Below, one piece after another: positions 15,712-23,717 of a DNA stretch of 64,000 nucleotides. Every line of letters begins with the position of its first letter. The first letter of the stretch is position 1. The notes beneath the pieces were generated by a model. It worked only from the letters and a program-made list of their open reading frames with translations, had not been told where the DNA came from and searched no databases. The translations under genes were made by a program, and so were the position numbers. The stretch comes from Streptomyces sp. CB02261 (lineage in GTDB: Bacteria > Actinomycetota > Actinomycetes > Streptomycetales > Streptomycetaceae), in the NCBI RefSeq assembly GCF_001905665.1, contig NZ_LIVX01000001.1, positions 1,054,001-1,118,000 of the forward strand, read 5' to 3'.

Positions 15712-15820
15712 TCATCACAGAGAGTGACAGGCCGCACTGACAGCGCCCACCCAGTGTGCGTCATCCCGAAGCCTCCTCAGCCACTCCACACCAACAGGGA
15801 ACACTTGTACGATCAGCGGC

Positions 15821-16579
15821 ATGGCGCAAATCTCGTGGGCTAGGGACGAACTGCTGCTTGCATGCGCGCTCGTCATGGAGAACGACTGGCGCGAGTTGCG
15901 ACAGAACGACGTGCGCGTCCAGGAGCTCTCTGACCTCCTCCGATCCCTCCCCTTGCACGGGAACGCCGCTGTCGACTCCCGGTTCCGGTCGCGGAACAGC
16001 GTCAGCCGGAAAACCACCGACATAGCCACCGCCCACCCCGACCACGCGGGAGGCGCGACCAAGGGGGGACGCCCCACGCAGAACGTCGTCGCCGACTTCC
16101 TGGCAGACCCGAAGGGGATGCTGGCTGCCGCATACGCTCTGCGCGCAGGAATCGCCAGCGGCGAGCTGTACGACGCCCCCGTCCAGCCAGATGAGGTGGA
16201 TGAGGACGGGGAGTCGAGCGCCCGCGAGGGACGTCTGCTCGTTCGCCTGGCCCTTCACCGTGAGCGCGACCGTGGACTCCGCAACCGGAAGATCCAGCAG
16301 GTCCGGAGGTTGAACGAGCCCATTCGGTGCGAGGCGTGCGCGTTCGACTTCGGCGCCACCTACGGACCGCTCGGCGCCGACTACATCGAGGTGCACCACA
16401 TCACACCCCTTCACGTCGCCGGCCCCAGCGAGACCCGACTGGAAGACCTCGCGCTGCTGTGTGCGAACTGTCATCGCATGTGCCACAGGAACTACATGGG
16501 GGAAGCCTGGCGCACACCCGACGACCTCCGGGAGAAAATCCGCGCTGTCGCCCGTCACGCAGCTTCGCCGGCCTCGTAG
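15821..16579 (+). CDS. HNH endonuclease, restriction-island associated
   Basis: A 252-residue protein. The N-terminal part (WARDELLLACALVMENDWRELRQ...VQELSDLLRSLPLH...SRFRSRNSVSRK) resembles the domain found before HNH in many proteins annotated as modification-dependent McrA-like nucleases. The C-terminal HNH zinc finger has CEAC (about 169-172), EVHHITPL (about 190) and LCANCHRMCH (about 213). It is divergent from the methyltransferase and 25 bp convergent with the next gene. TACGAT at 15808 lies 7 nt before the ATG, suggesting a leaderless message. It could be a third restriction activity, perhaps against modified DNA, or a helper nuclease. Its target is unknown. Confidence 0.8.
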   Translation: MAQISWARDELLLACALVMENDWRELRQNDVRVQELSDLLRSLPLHGNAAVDSRFRSRNSVSRKTTDIATAHPDHAGGATKGGRPTQNVVADFLADPKGMLAAAYALRAGIASGELYDAPVQPDEVDEDGESSAREGRLLVRLALHRERDRGLRNRKIQQVRRLNEPIRCEACAFDFGATYGPLGADYIEVHHITPLHVAGPSETRLEDLALLCANCHRMCHRNYMGEAWRTPDDLREKIRAVARHAASPAS

Positions 16580-17187
16580 AGCTGCTGCGCTCGGTAGAGC
16601 GCCTCGTCGGGATCACTGCCCTGCAGGGTGAGCCAGACGAGCAGGTCGGCGATCAGCGTGACAGCCGCCTCCTGGTTCACTCTGGAGCGCGAGACCTGAC
16701 GCGGCACCCTCACTCCGAGAAGCTCTCGGTAGCTGCCGAGAAGCGTGTACGCGCGCTGAGCTCGGGCGTACACGGCGTCAGCGACCACCGTCACCTCACA
16801 CCAGACAGTCTTACCCGTCCCCGTGAGCAACGTGCCCCAGTCGACTGACATCGACGCCACGAGATGCAACCCTCGGCCGCACTCCTGCCGGCAGTCGGCT
16901 ACGCCGACCTGCTTCGGCATCACCGGGCTCTTGTCATGCAGCTCGACCCGCAGGCGACTTCCACGCGGTTCGAGTACCAGGGTCGCCGCAGCGCCTTCGC
17001 CGACGTGCTTCATGACGTTCGTCGCGAGCTCCGTCACCACCAGTTCGACCTCATCCGCCGCGCCCGGCACGCCCCACTGTCCCAGCGTCGAGCGGACAGC
17101 GCTGCGCAGCAGTCTGAATTCACCGGGCACCGCTTCGAACGGCAGGACACAGCGCAGCGCGCTGGCGTCATCTCCCCTGAATGCCAT
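16555..17187 (-). CDS. ATP-binding regulatory protein (HATPase, anti-sigma/AbaA-like)
   Basis: A 210-residue protein. Residues about 10-140 form a GHKL ATPase domain of the RsbW/SpoIIAB kind: ADEVELVVTELATNVMKHV is the N-box and GRGLHLVASMSVDWG the G-box. The C-terminal 60 residues are a helical extension. The start is the ATG at 17187, with GGGGAG upstream. Together with the divergent WhiJ-like HTH gene and the DUF397 gene it makes the triad common in Streptomyces (AbaA/WhiJ/BldB-like), linked to development and secondary metabolism. The partner is unknown. Confidence 0.85.
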   Translation of the reverse strand: MAFRGDDASALRCVLPFEAVPGEFRLLRSAVRSTLGQWGVPGAADEVELVVTELATNVMKHVGEGAAATLVLEPRGSRLRVELHDKSPVMPKQVGVADCRQECGRGLHLVASMSVDWGTLLTGTGKTVWCEVTVVADAVYARAQRAYTLLGSYRELLGVRVPRQVSRSRVNQEAAVTLIADLLVWLTLQGSDPDEALYRAQQLYEAGEAA

Positions 17188-17370
17188 AGCGAGACTCCCC
17201 TCTCTGGCCACCCCGCAACGAACCCACCGCGCTCATGCGGCGACGCTGTGTGACCCCCACCGGAGTGAGTATGTCAGTGAGACTTCTCGCTGTGTAACTT
17301 CTCATGAGACTCGATCGGGTGAATCGAGCGATACCAACACCCCCGCCACATAGCCTGTTTGGGCTCGGAG

Positions 17371-18249
17371 ATGGGCAATGAACAGCTACGAAGGGCAGCC
17401 GCCTTGCCATCAAGGACGACGACTCGCCGTCGCCAACTCGGATCGACCATGCGCAAACTGCGGGCGCGGTCCGGCATGACCTTGGAGGAAGCCGGACGCC
17501 GCGTCGGCGTCTCCAAGGCGACGGTGAGCCGTTACGAAACCCAGTCCGGCCCCGTGAAATGGCCCATCGTCGATGCCTTGTGCCGCGAGTACGGTGCGGG
17601 CGACGCAGAGCGGGCAGCAGTGGTTGCCTTGGCCAAGGATGCCAAGCAGCAGGGCTGGTGGAGCACCATCGCCGACTCGATCCCGGAGAGCATGAACTTG
17701 CTTCTCACCCTGGAAGACGAGGCTGTCCGCGAAGATCACTTCTGTTGCGTCTACATCCCCGGCCTGCTCCAGACACGGGACTACAGCACCGCCCTGCAAC
17801 AGGCGAACGAGCTCCGCCTAGACCAACGGGAAATCGATCGGCTGGTCGACATCCGCATGAAGCGGCAGGAGATCCTGAGCCGGCCCAAGCCGCCCCACCT
17901 CTGGGCCATCCTGGACGAGTCCGTCCTGCGTAGGGTCGTCGGCTCTCCAGAGGTGATGCGGGCACAGCTCGACCGCTTGCTCGAAGCGAACGAAGCCACG
18001 CAGATCACACTGCAAGTACTGCCCTTCTCCAAGGGCGCGCATGCTGCGGCACTGGGAAGCTTCGTCATCCTCGGAGCTGCCGAGCCTGCCCTCGATGTCG
18101 TCTACGTCGATCTGCACACCGGCTCGCTGTTCATGGAGACAGCCGACGAACTGGATCGCTACAGACTTGCGTTCGAGTACCTGCGGGCACAAGCGTTGGA
18201 CATGGAAGCTTCGTTCTCTCTGATCCATCGCATCCGCAAGGAGCTCTAG
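17371..18249 (+). CDS. WhiJ-like XRE-HTH protein with DUF5753
   Basis: A 292-residue regulator. An XRE helix-turn-helix lies at about residues 22-80 (MRKLRARSGMTLEEAGRRVGVSKATVSRYE). The C-terminal DUF5753 effector domain includes the typical IPGLLQTRDYSTAL and ILDESVLRRVVGSPEVM. It is a paralogue of Streptomyces WhiJ. The next gene (DUF397) starts on the base after its TAG, so the two are translated together. Many such triads exist per genome, so the target is probably local. Confidence 0.9.
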   Translation: MGNEQLRRAAALPSRTTTRRRQLGSTMRKLRARSGMTLEEAGRRVGVSKATVSRYETQSGPVKWPIVDALCREYGAGDAERAAVVALAKDAKQQGWWSTIADSIPESMNLLLTLEDEAVREDHFCCVYIPGLLQTRDYSTALQQANELRLDQREIDRLVDIRMKRQEILSRPKPPHLWAILDESVLRRVVGSPEVMRAQLDRLLEANEATQITLQVLPFSKGAHAAALGSFVILGAAEPALDVVYVDLHTGSLFMETADELDRYRLAFEYLRAQALDMEASFSLIHRIRKEL

Positions 18250-18477
18250 GTGTCCTCTCCGCAGCCTTCAGAACCGACTCGGGTTTGGTTCAAGTCGTCG
18301 TACAGCGGCGCCAATGCGACCGAGTGTGTGGAGTGTGCCCACACAAACACGGGCACGCTCGTGCGGGACTCCAAGCGTCCCGAGGGGCCAACGCTCGCCC
18401 TGAGATCCGCTGCTTGGCAGGAGTTTGTTCACGGGATCTCCGTCGACCAGCTCAAGCCTTTCCCTGCAGGGCGCTGA
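18250..18477 (+). CDS. DUF397 protein
   Basis: A 75-residue protein with the DUF397 signature WFKSSYSGANATECVECA and VRDSKRPEGPTLALRSAAWQEFV. It begins with a GTG immediately after the WhiJ-like stop. DUF397 proteins are thought to counter or modulate the HTH partner in the WhiJ-type triad. The family is widespread in Streptomyces. Confidence 0.92.
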   Translation: MSSPQPSEPTRVWFKSSYSGANATECVECAHTNTGTLVRDSKRPEGPTLALRSAAWQEFVHGISVDQLKPFPAGR

Positions 18478-18478
18478 G

Positions 18479-18970
18479 ATGTCCATGGCTGCGCAGATCA
18501 TTGAGGTGCCGGTTATTGCCGATGTGGTCGGGGGGCACGTGGGGCGGCTCGACGACTTCAAGGGTGGTGTGGAGTCGATCATTCGGCTGCGGCCGGAGTT
18601 TCCCGTGGAGACCCTGCAGGGGATCGAGGAGTTCTCGCACCTCCAGGTGACGTGGTTCTTCAACCTCGGTTCCCCGGACGATGTCGCGCTGCACGCGCGC
18701 AGTCCTCGCGACAACCCCGCGTGGCCGGCGACCGGCACCTTCGTGCACCACAACCATCGGCGCCCGGCCCGGCTGGCTACCTCCTTCCCGCGACTCATCA
18801 AGGTCGACGGACGCGACCTGCACGTCACGGACCTCGACGCGGATGAAGGCACTCAGGTCGTCGATCTGGTCGCGGTGTTCCGCGAAATGCTCCCCCGGGG
18901 GCCCGTCACTCAGCCGACGTGGCCGGGCGAGATGCTCGAGGACTACTGGCGCGACGCCTCCGAGCGCTGA
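18479..18970 (+). CDS. TsaA/TrmO-like SAM-dependent methyltransferase domain protein
   Basis: A 163-residue TsaA-fold (UPF0066) protein with the pattern GVESIIRLRPEF...LQGIEEFSHLQVTWFFN and PTGTFVHHNHRRPARLATSFPRLIKV. TrmO homologues N6-methylate t6A37 in tRNAs reading ACY codons. The beta-barrel here is shorter than E. coli TrmO and the usual RPN motif is altered, so the tRNA substrate is uncertain. It begins 2 bp after the DUF397 stop and may be co-transcribed with it. Confidence 0.75.
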   Translation: MSMAAQIIEVPVIADVVGGHVGRLDDFKGGVESIIRLRPEFPVETLQGIEEFSHLQVTWFFNLGSPDDVALHARSPRDNPAWPATGTFVHHNHRRPARLATSFPRLIKVDGRDLHVTDLDADEGTQVVDLVAVFREMLPRGPVTQPTWPGEMLEDYWRDASER

Positions 18971-19143
18971 GGCCCGCGAGGACACCGCCGCCGTACGGGA
19001 CGTGAACCGACCGGCACCGCACTGGACATGGCCGCGTAGGCCCCCGCCCCCGGCCGCCCCTCGTCACCCACACGGGCGATCTTCACCCCATGTGCCTATT
19101 TGGACGCACTTAGTGACGTACGGTCGCGCAAAACGGCCCCCGT

Positions 19144-19161
19144 CGATGGCGCCAACCATCG
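19144..19161. promoter_or_regulatory. Palindrome before helix-turn-helix gene
   Basis: CGATGG (19144-19149) and CCATCG (19156-19161) flank CGCCAA, 18 bp upstream of the ATG at 19180. It could be an autoregulatory site for the HTH protein or a hairpin in its leader. Nothing else recognisable lies in 18971-19179. Confidence 0.3.
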
Positions 19162-19179
19162 CGAGGGCCTGAACCACAG

Positions 19180-20082
19180 ATGGAACAGGACTCCACCGTG
19201 ATCTACCGGCACTTTAACGCGCCCTCCCGTGCCTACAGCCAGTTCTCGCACGAGATCATTCGGCACCCCCGGCTCAGCGCCAACGCCGTCCGGCTTCTGA
19301 CCTGGCAGCTCTCCCTCCCCCAGGGCGCCCGCGAACCCCTCTCCCGAACTGCCGAACGTGCCCGGATCGGGTCATGCGCCTTCACCCGCGCCAAGCGACA
19401 GCTCATGGAGGAGGGGTTCGTGCACGAGCGCCGGGTCCAGGGCCCCGGGGGACACTGGATGACCCAACAGCTCGTCTCCAGCACCCCGTTGACCTCCGAC
19501 GAGGCCATCAAGCTTCTCTCTCGGACACCCGCCCCCACCTGTACCAACCGCGTATCCCCGCAGGTCGCACCGAGTCCCCGGAAACCGGCCGCCGGTCAGC
19601 CGACCACCCCGCCGGCCGACCGTCATCCAAAGAAAGACCCGAAGGAAGACACCTCCAACCTTCCCGCCCGGACGGACACCGCCGAGAGCCCTCACCTCGA
19701 CGACGCCCGCGCCCTCGTCGGCGCCCTCCCCCTGCTCTCTCCCGCCCTCCGGCACATCCCGCCCGCCATGCGCGAAGAACTCACCCGCCTCGCCGCCCGC
19801 TGGCTCGACGCCGGACACACCCCCACCGACGTCCACGAACACATCCTCCGTGGCCTGCCCGGTCCCGGGACCTCCGTCCACCGGCCCGGCGGCCTCGTCC
19901 GCTACCTGCTGCGTGACGTCGCACCCCTCAAGGCCGAGCCCTCGCCCCCGCCCACGCTCTCCGCGCGGCTCCAAGGCACCCGCGAGTGCTCCGGCGATCA
20001 CATCCAGCCCATGCTCTTCCGGCCCCTCGCCGACGAGACCCTCTGCTCGGCCTGTGTCTCACGCGTTCCCGCGCCCTCGTAG
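19180..20082 (+). CDS. Helix-turn-helix domain protein of Streptomyces accessory type
   Basis: A 300-residue protein. The N-terminal 100 residues form a winged helix (LSANAVRLLTWQLSLPQG...LSRTAERARIGSCAFTRAKRQLMEEGFVHERR) of a kind seen in plasmid or island-linked regulators and replication-like proteins. A Pro/Thr-rich linker (about 110-165) is followed by a helical domain (about 170-250). The C-terminus has Cys residues (C269, C291 and C294 region) that might bind zinc. Function is unknown; it may be regulatory rather than replicative. Confidence 0.6.
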   Translation: MEQDSTVIYRHFNAPSRAYSQFSHEIIRHPRLSANAVRLLTWQLSLPQGAREPLSRTAERARIGSCAFTRAKRQLMEEGFVHERRVQGPGGHWMTQQLVSSTPLTSDEAIKLLSRTPAPTCTNRVSPQVAPSPRKPAAGQPTTPPADRHPKKDPKEDTSNLPARTDTAESPHLDDARALVGALPLLSPALRHIPPAMREELTRLAARWLDAGHTPTDVHEHILRGLPGPGTSVHRPGGLVRYLLRDVAPLKAEPSPPPTLSARLQGTRECSGDHIQPMLFRPLADETLCSACVSRVPAPS

Positions 20083-20123
20083 GCTCGGGGGACGACGACC
20101 CGTTCGACAGGAAGGCCCCCGCC

Positions 20124-20423
20124 ATGCCCCGCATCCCCTCCCCCGCCGTCGCCGCCGTCGGGCTCGTCGGTGGGTACGCCGTCGCCCGGTGGACCAAGAA
20201 GCGGCCCCTCGGTGGCGTCGTGCTCGCCGGGGCCGGGGCCGTCGCCGTGCGGGAGTGGCAGCAGGCGGGTGGGGCCAAGGTGGCCGCCGGGCTCGGTGCC
20301 GCCTACGTCGCCGCGTTCGCCGGTTCCCATCCCCTCGCCAAGAAGATCGGCGCCTGGCCCGCCGTGTTCTCCGTCGCCGGGACCGTCGCCGCCGCCTCCT
20401 GGGCCGTCACCCGCCAGAAGTAG
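20124..20423 (+). CDS. Small hydrophobic membrane protein
   Basis: A 99-residue protein with three or so short hydrophobic stretches (VAAVGLVGGYAVA, GGVVLAGAGAVAV, AGLGAAYVAAFAG, AVFSVAGTVAAASWAV) separated by basic residues. It has an ATG with AGGAAG upstream. There is no recognised family; a conserved actinobacterial hypothetical protein is likely. Confidence 0.7.
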   Translation: MPRIPSPAVAAVGLVGGYAVARWTKKRPLGGVVLAGAGAVAVREWQQAGGAKVAAGLGAAYVAAFAGSHPLAKKIGAWPAVFSVAGTVAAASWAVTRQK

Positions 20424-20451
20424 CGAGAAGCCCCAACCCAGCCCCCGACCC

Positions 20452-21720
20452 TCAGCCGCCCACCCCGTGGCTCACCGTGTAGATCAACAGGCCCGCCAGT
20501 GCTCCCACCACCGTGCCGTTGATGCGGATGAACTGGAGGTCGCGGCCGATGTTCGCCTCGATCTTCTTCGAGGTCTGGGTGGCGTCCCAGCTTGCCACCG
20601 TGTCGGTGATCAGGGACGTGATCTCGTTGCGGTACGTCGTGACCACGTACGCCGCCGCGTCCTCCGCCCAGCCCTCGACCTTCTCCTGGAGTCGGGTGTC
20701 CGTCGACAGGCGGTTGCCCAGGGAGAGCAGGGAGGCGCGGGCGCGGAGGCGGAGCTGGCTGCGGTCGTCCTCCGCCGCCGCGATGATCAGCGCGCGGACC
20801 GAGGACCACGCCGAGGCGATGATGTCCTGGATCTCCGGGCGGGCGAGGAGCTCCGACTTGAGCCGCTCCACGCGCGCGCGGGTGTCCGTGTCGGCCTGTA
20901 GGTCCGCCGCGAAGTCGGCGAGGAAGCGGTCGATCGCCCCCCGCGCCGGGTGGCCCGGCATGTCCCGCATCTCGGTCACGAAGCGGAGGAGTTCCTTGTA
21001 GACGCGCTCGCCGATGCGCCGGTCCACGAAGCGGGGTGTCCAGCCGGGCGCCCCGCCCTGCACCGCGTCCATCACCGACTCCCCGTGCGTCACCAGCCAG
21101 TCGTGGGCCCGGGTGCACACCAGGTCGACGGCGCGGCGGTGGGCGCCGTCGGTGACGATCTTCTCCAGGGTCTTGCCGAGGCCCGGCCCGATCTCCACCG
21201 CCTCGGCCCGCCGGGTGATCGCCTCCCCGACGACCGCCTGGACGTCCGCGTCGCGCAGGACCGTCAGCGCGCCCCGGAGCGCCGTCGACGCCTCCGCCGT
21301 GACCCGGTCCGCGTGCGCGGGGTCCGAGAGCCAGGCGCCGAGGCGGCCGCCGATGCCGAAGGCGTGCAGCCTGCCCCGTACGACGTCCGCGGAGAGGAAG
21401 TTCTCGCCGACGAACAGGCCCAGCGAGGCCCCCAGCTGGTCCTTCTTCTTCGGGATGATCGCCGTGTGCGGGATCGGTACGCCCAGCGGGTGCCGGAAGA
21501 GGGCGGTGACCGCGAACCAGTCCGCGAGCGCGCCGACCATCCCGGCCTCGGCCGCCGCCGCGACATAGCCCGTCCAGGCGCCCCACCCCGCGTTCTCCGC
21601 CCAGGTGGCCAGGGCGTAGATCACGGCGACCGCCGCCAGCAGGGACGTCGCCAGCGTCTTCATGCGCCGGACGCCTCTGCTCTTCTCCTCGTCCGCCGCC
21701 GTGTACGAGAAACTCACCAT
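20452..21720 (-). CDS. DUF445 domain membrane protein
   Basis: A 422-residue protein with N-terminal hydrophobic segments (about residues 22-60, containing WTGYVAAAAEAGMVGALADWFAVTALFRHPLGVPIPHTAIIPKKKD, the DUF445 signature). A long helical region then contains paired DUF445 units, and a C-terminal TM lies near residue 405. Proteins of this family (YheB/YtwF-like) are of unknown function and may sit at the inner membrane. The ATG at 21720 has GGAGG upstream. It lies 11 bp downstream of the ABC ATPase gene on the same strand, suggesting one unit. Confidence 0.9.
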   Translation of the reverse strand: MVSFSYTAADEEKSRGVRRMKTLATSLLAAVAVIYALATWAENAGWGAWTGYVAAAAEAGMVGALADWFAVTALFRHPLGVPIPHTAIIPKKKDQLGASLGLFVGENFLSADVVRGRLHAFGIGGRLGAWLSDPAHADRVTAEASTALRGALTVLRDADVQAVVGEAITRRAEAVEIGPGLGKTLEKIVTDGAHRRAVDLVCTRAHDWLVTHGESVMDAVQGGAPGWTPRFVDRRIGERVYKELLRFVTEMRDMPGHPARGAIDRFLADFAADLQADTDTRARVERLKSELLARPEIQDIIASAWSSVRALIIAAAEDDRSQLRLRARASLLSLGNRLSTDTRLQEKVEGWAEDAAAYVVTTYRNEITSLITDTVASWDATQTSKKIEANIGRDLQFIRINGTVVGALAGLLIYTVSHGVGG

Positions 21721-21731
21721 CAGTCGACCTC

Positions 21732-22709
21732 CTACCTCAGGGACTCCCGGCGCTCGTCCCGAGTTCCCCCGTACATCTTCGCGATCACCGCCTCGATGTC
21801 CGGCTCCCGCACCGAGAGGTCGAGGAGCGGGTACCCCGAAGCCACCGCCGCCACCAGTGGCGCCGCCGAGGCCGTGGCCGGGAAGGCGAGCCACTGGCGA
21901 GGGCCTTCCGCCCGTACGAAACGGGCTCCCGGCACGTCGATCGGGGGCAGTTCGCGTTCCAGGTCCACGACCAGGAGCCGTTCGCTCTCGCCGACGGCGT
22001 GCAGGCCGGCCAGCTCCCCGTCGTACATCAGCCGCCCGTGGTCGATGACCATGACCCGCGAGCAGAGCTGCTCGATGTCGGTGAGGTCGTGGGTGGTGAG
22101 CAGGACCGTGGTGCCTCGGGTGGTGTTGAGGTCGCGGAGGAACTCCCGGACCCTTCCCTTAGAGACGACGTCCAGGCCGATCGTCGGCTCGTCCAGGTAC
22201 AGCACCTCCGGGTCGTGGAGGAGGGCGGCGGCCACGTCGCCGCGCATCCGCTGGCCCAGGGAGAGCTGCCGGACGGGGACGTCGAGGAGGTCGCCGAGCT
22301 CCAGGAGCTCGACGCAGCGGTCGAGGTTCTCCCGGTAGCGGGCGTCGGGGATGCGGTACATGCGGTGCATCAGCCGGTACGAGTCCTTCAGCGGCAGGTC
22401 CCACCAGAGCGTCGTCCGCTGCCCGAAGACCACCCCTATCCGCTGGGCCAGCCGGGTCCGTTCGCGCGCCGGGTCGATGCCCGCGACCCGCAGCCGGCCG
22501 CCGCTGGGGGTGAGGATGCCCGTCAGCATCTTGATCGTGGTCGACTTCCCGGCGCCGTTCGGGCCGATGTAGCCGACCATCTCGCCCCGCTCGACGCCGA
22601 AGCTGATGCCGTCGACCGCCCGGACCTCCTTCCTCTCGCGGCGGAGCAGGCCCGCCTTCCGGCGGACCGTGAAGGTCTTCTCCAGTGAGTCCAGTTCGAT
22701 GAACGGCAC
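21732..22709 (-). CDS. ABC transporter ATP-binding protein
   Basis: A 325-residue ATPase with Walker A GPNGAGKST, signature LSLGQRMRGD, Walker B VLYLDEPTIGLD and the H-loop TTHDLTDIE. A C-terminal domain of about 80 residues is typical of ABC-2 exporters. It works with the two permeases immediately upstream. The GTG at 22709 has GGGAG upstream. The gene order permease, permease, ATPase, DUF445 matches an ABC-2/DUF990-type exporter in Streptomyces whose substrate is unknown. Confidence 0.93.
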   Translation of the reverse strand: MPFIELDSLEKTFTVRRKAGLLRRERKEVRAVDGISFGVERGEMVGYIGPNGAGKSTTIKMLTGILTPSGGRLRVAGIDPARERTRLAQRIGVVFGQRTTLWWDLPLKDSYRLMHRMYRIPDARYRENLDRCVELLELGDLLDVPVRQLSLGQRMRGDVAAALLHDPEVLYLDEPTIGLDVVSKGRVREFLRDLNTTRGTTVLLTTHDLTDIEQLCSRVMVIDHGRLMYDGELAGLHAVGESERLLVVDLERELPPIDVPGARFVRAEGPRQWLAFPATASAAPLVAAVASGYPLLDLSVREPDIEAVIAKMYGGTRDERRESLR

Positions 22710-22769
22710 CGTGCTTCGACTCCCTTCCTTGCCTGGGCCTGGGCCTGCACAGCCCCTCTTCGGCCTTGT

Positions 22770-23717
22770 TCAGCTTCCTGTCGACCGGTAGGAGCGGATC
22801 CCCGCCCGCCACGCGATCCCCGCCACCCCGCAACAGGCCGCCGCCACCAGCGGCGAGGCGAACGCCGTCCACTCCGGTACGCCCGCCGGGGCCGGCCGGC
22901 CGAGCACGTACAGGGCGGGCAGCCAGTTCACGAACGCCAGCGGGACCACGTAGACGACACCCCTCACCAGCTCCTGGGCGAAGATCGTCGGCGGGTAGCC
23001 GAGGAGGGTGTTCCCGCCGTACGTGAAGGAGTTCGTGACCTCCGCCGCGTCCTGCATCCAGAACTGCACCGACGCGCCGAGGACCATCAGCGCGGAGAAG
23101 ATCACCGCCCCGCAGACCACCGACACGGGCAGCAGCACCGCCTTCGCCGGCGTCCAGGTCACGTCGAGCAGGACCAGGCCCCAGATCAGGACGAACAGGC
23201 CCTGTGCGATCCGGCCGAACCGCCGCAACGCGAACTTGTCCGCCGCCACCTGGGCGAGGAGCGGCGCCGGGCGCATCAGGAACACGTCGAGCGAGCCGTC
23301 CCTGACCCGCCTCCCCATCCGCTGCAGCGAGCCCATCGTCAGGTCCGCGATCCCGAACGACGTGCCCGTCGTCCCGTACAGGAGGGCGACCTCCGCGAAG
23401 CCGAAGCCGCCGAGGCCCTCCACCTGGCCGAACATCAGGAGGATGACGACGAAGTCGAAGAAGGTGACGCAGAAGCTGGTCACGAGCGTCAGCGCGAAGG
23501 ACGCGCGGTACGCCATCGTGGACCGGATCCACATGCCCGCCACCAGCCGGTACGTCCGCCAGGAGTCCGCCGACCTCCCCCGGGACGTACGCCAGGACTC
23601 CCGGACCGTACGCGGGGAGCCCCGGCCCGTACGCGGGGACCCCCGGCCCGTACGCGGGGACTCCCGGCCCGTACGCGAGGGCTCCTGGGCCAGGTCGCCG
23701 CCGGCCGTCTCAGCCAC
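22770..23717 (-). CDS. ABC-2 family transporter permease
   Basis: A 315-residue membrane protein with six predicted TM segments starting at about residue 70 (FALTLVTSFCVTFFDFVVILLMF). It resembles ABC-2/DUF990 permeases. The first 50 residues are a hydrophilic Arg/Gly/Ser/Pro tail coded by 21-bp repeats (GRGSPRT). Its GTG overlaps the stop of the upstream permease by 8 bp, so it is translationally coupled. It pairs with the permease at 23710-24516 as a heterodimer for the ATPase at 21732-22709. Confidence 0.85.
   Translation of the reverse strand: MAETAGGDLAQEPSRTGRESPRTGRGSPRTGRGSPRTVRESWRTSRGRSADSWRTYRLVAGMWIRSTMAYRASFALTLVTSFCVTFFDFVVILLMFGQVEGLGGFGFAEVALLYGTTGTSFGIADLTMGSLQRMGRRVRDGSLDVFLMRPAPLLAQVAADKFALRRFGRIAQGLFVLIWGLVLLDVTWTPAKAVLLPVSVVCGAVIFSALMVLGASVQFWMQDAAEVTNSFTYGGNTLLGYPPTIFAQELVRGVVYVVPLAFVNWLPALYVLGRPAPAGVPEWTAFASPLVAAACCGVAGIAWRAGIRSYRSTGS
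23590..23685 (-). repeat. In-frame 21-bp tandem repeats at the permease N-terminus
   Basis: The units CGTACGCGGGGAGCCCCGGCC-like, with single-base variants, recur with a 21-bp period on the plus strand. They encode GRGSPRT/RESPRTG heptads in the N-terminal tail of the ABC-2 permease. Copy number is about four, with degenerate edges. Confidence 0.7.

Noticed and set aside
15821..16579. Phosphorothioate-dependent ScoMcrA homologue
   Set aside because: The HNH finger fits, but the sulfur-binding domain signature is not recognisable in the N-terminus.
19180..20082. Replication initiator or plasmid gene
   Set aside because: The winged helix resembles such proteins, but no origin, iterons or other replication genes are near. 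It is left as an HTH protein.
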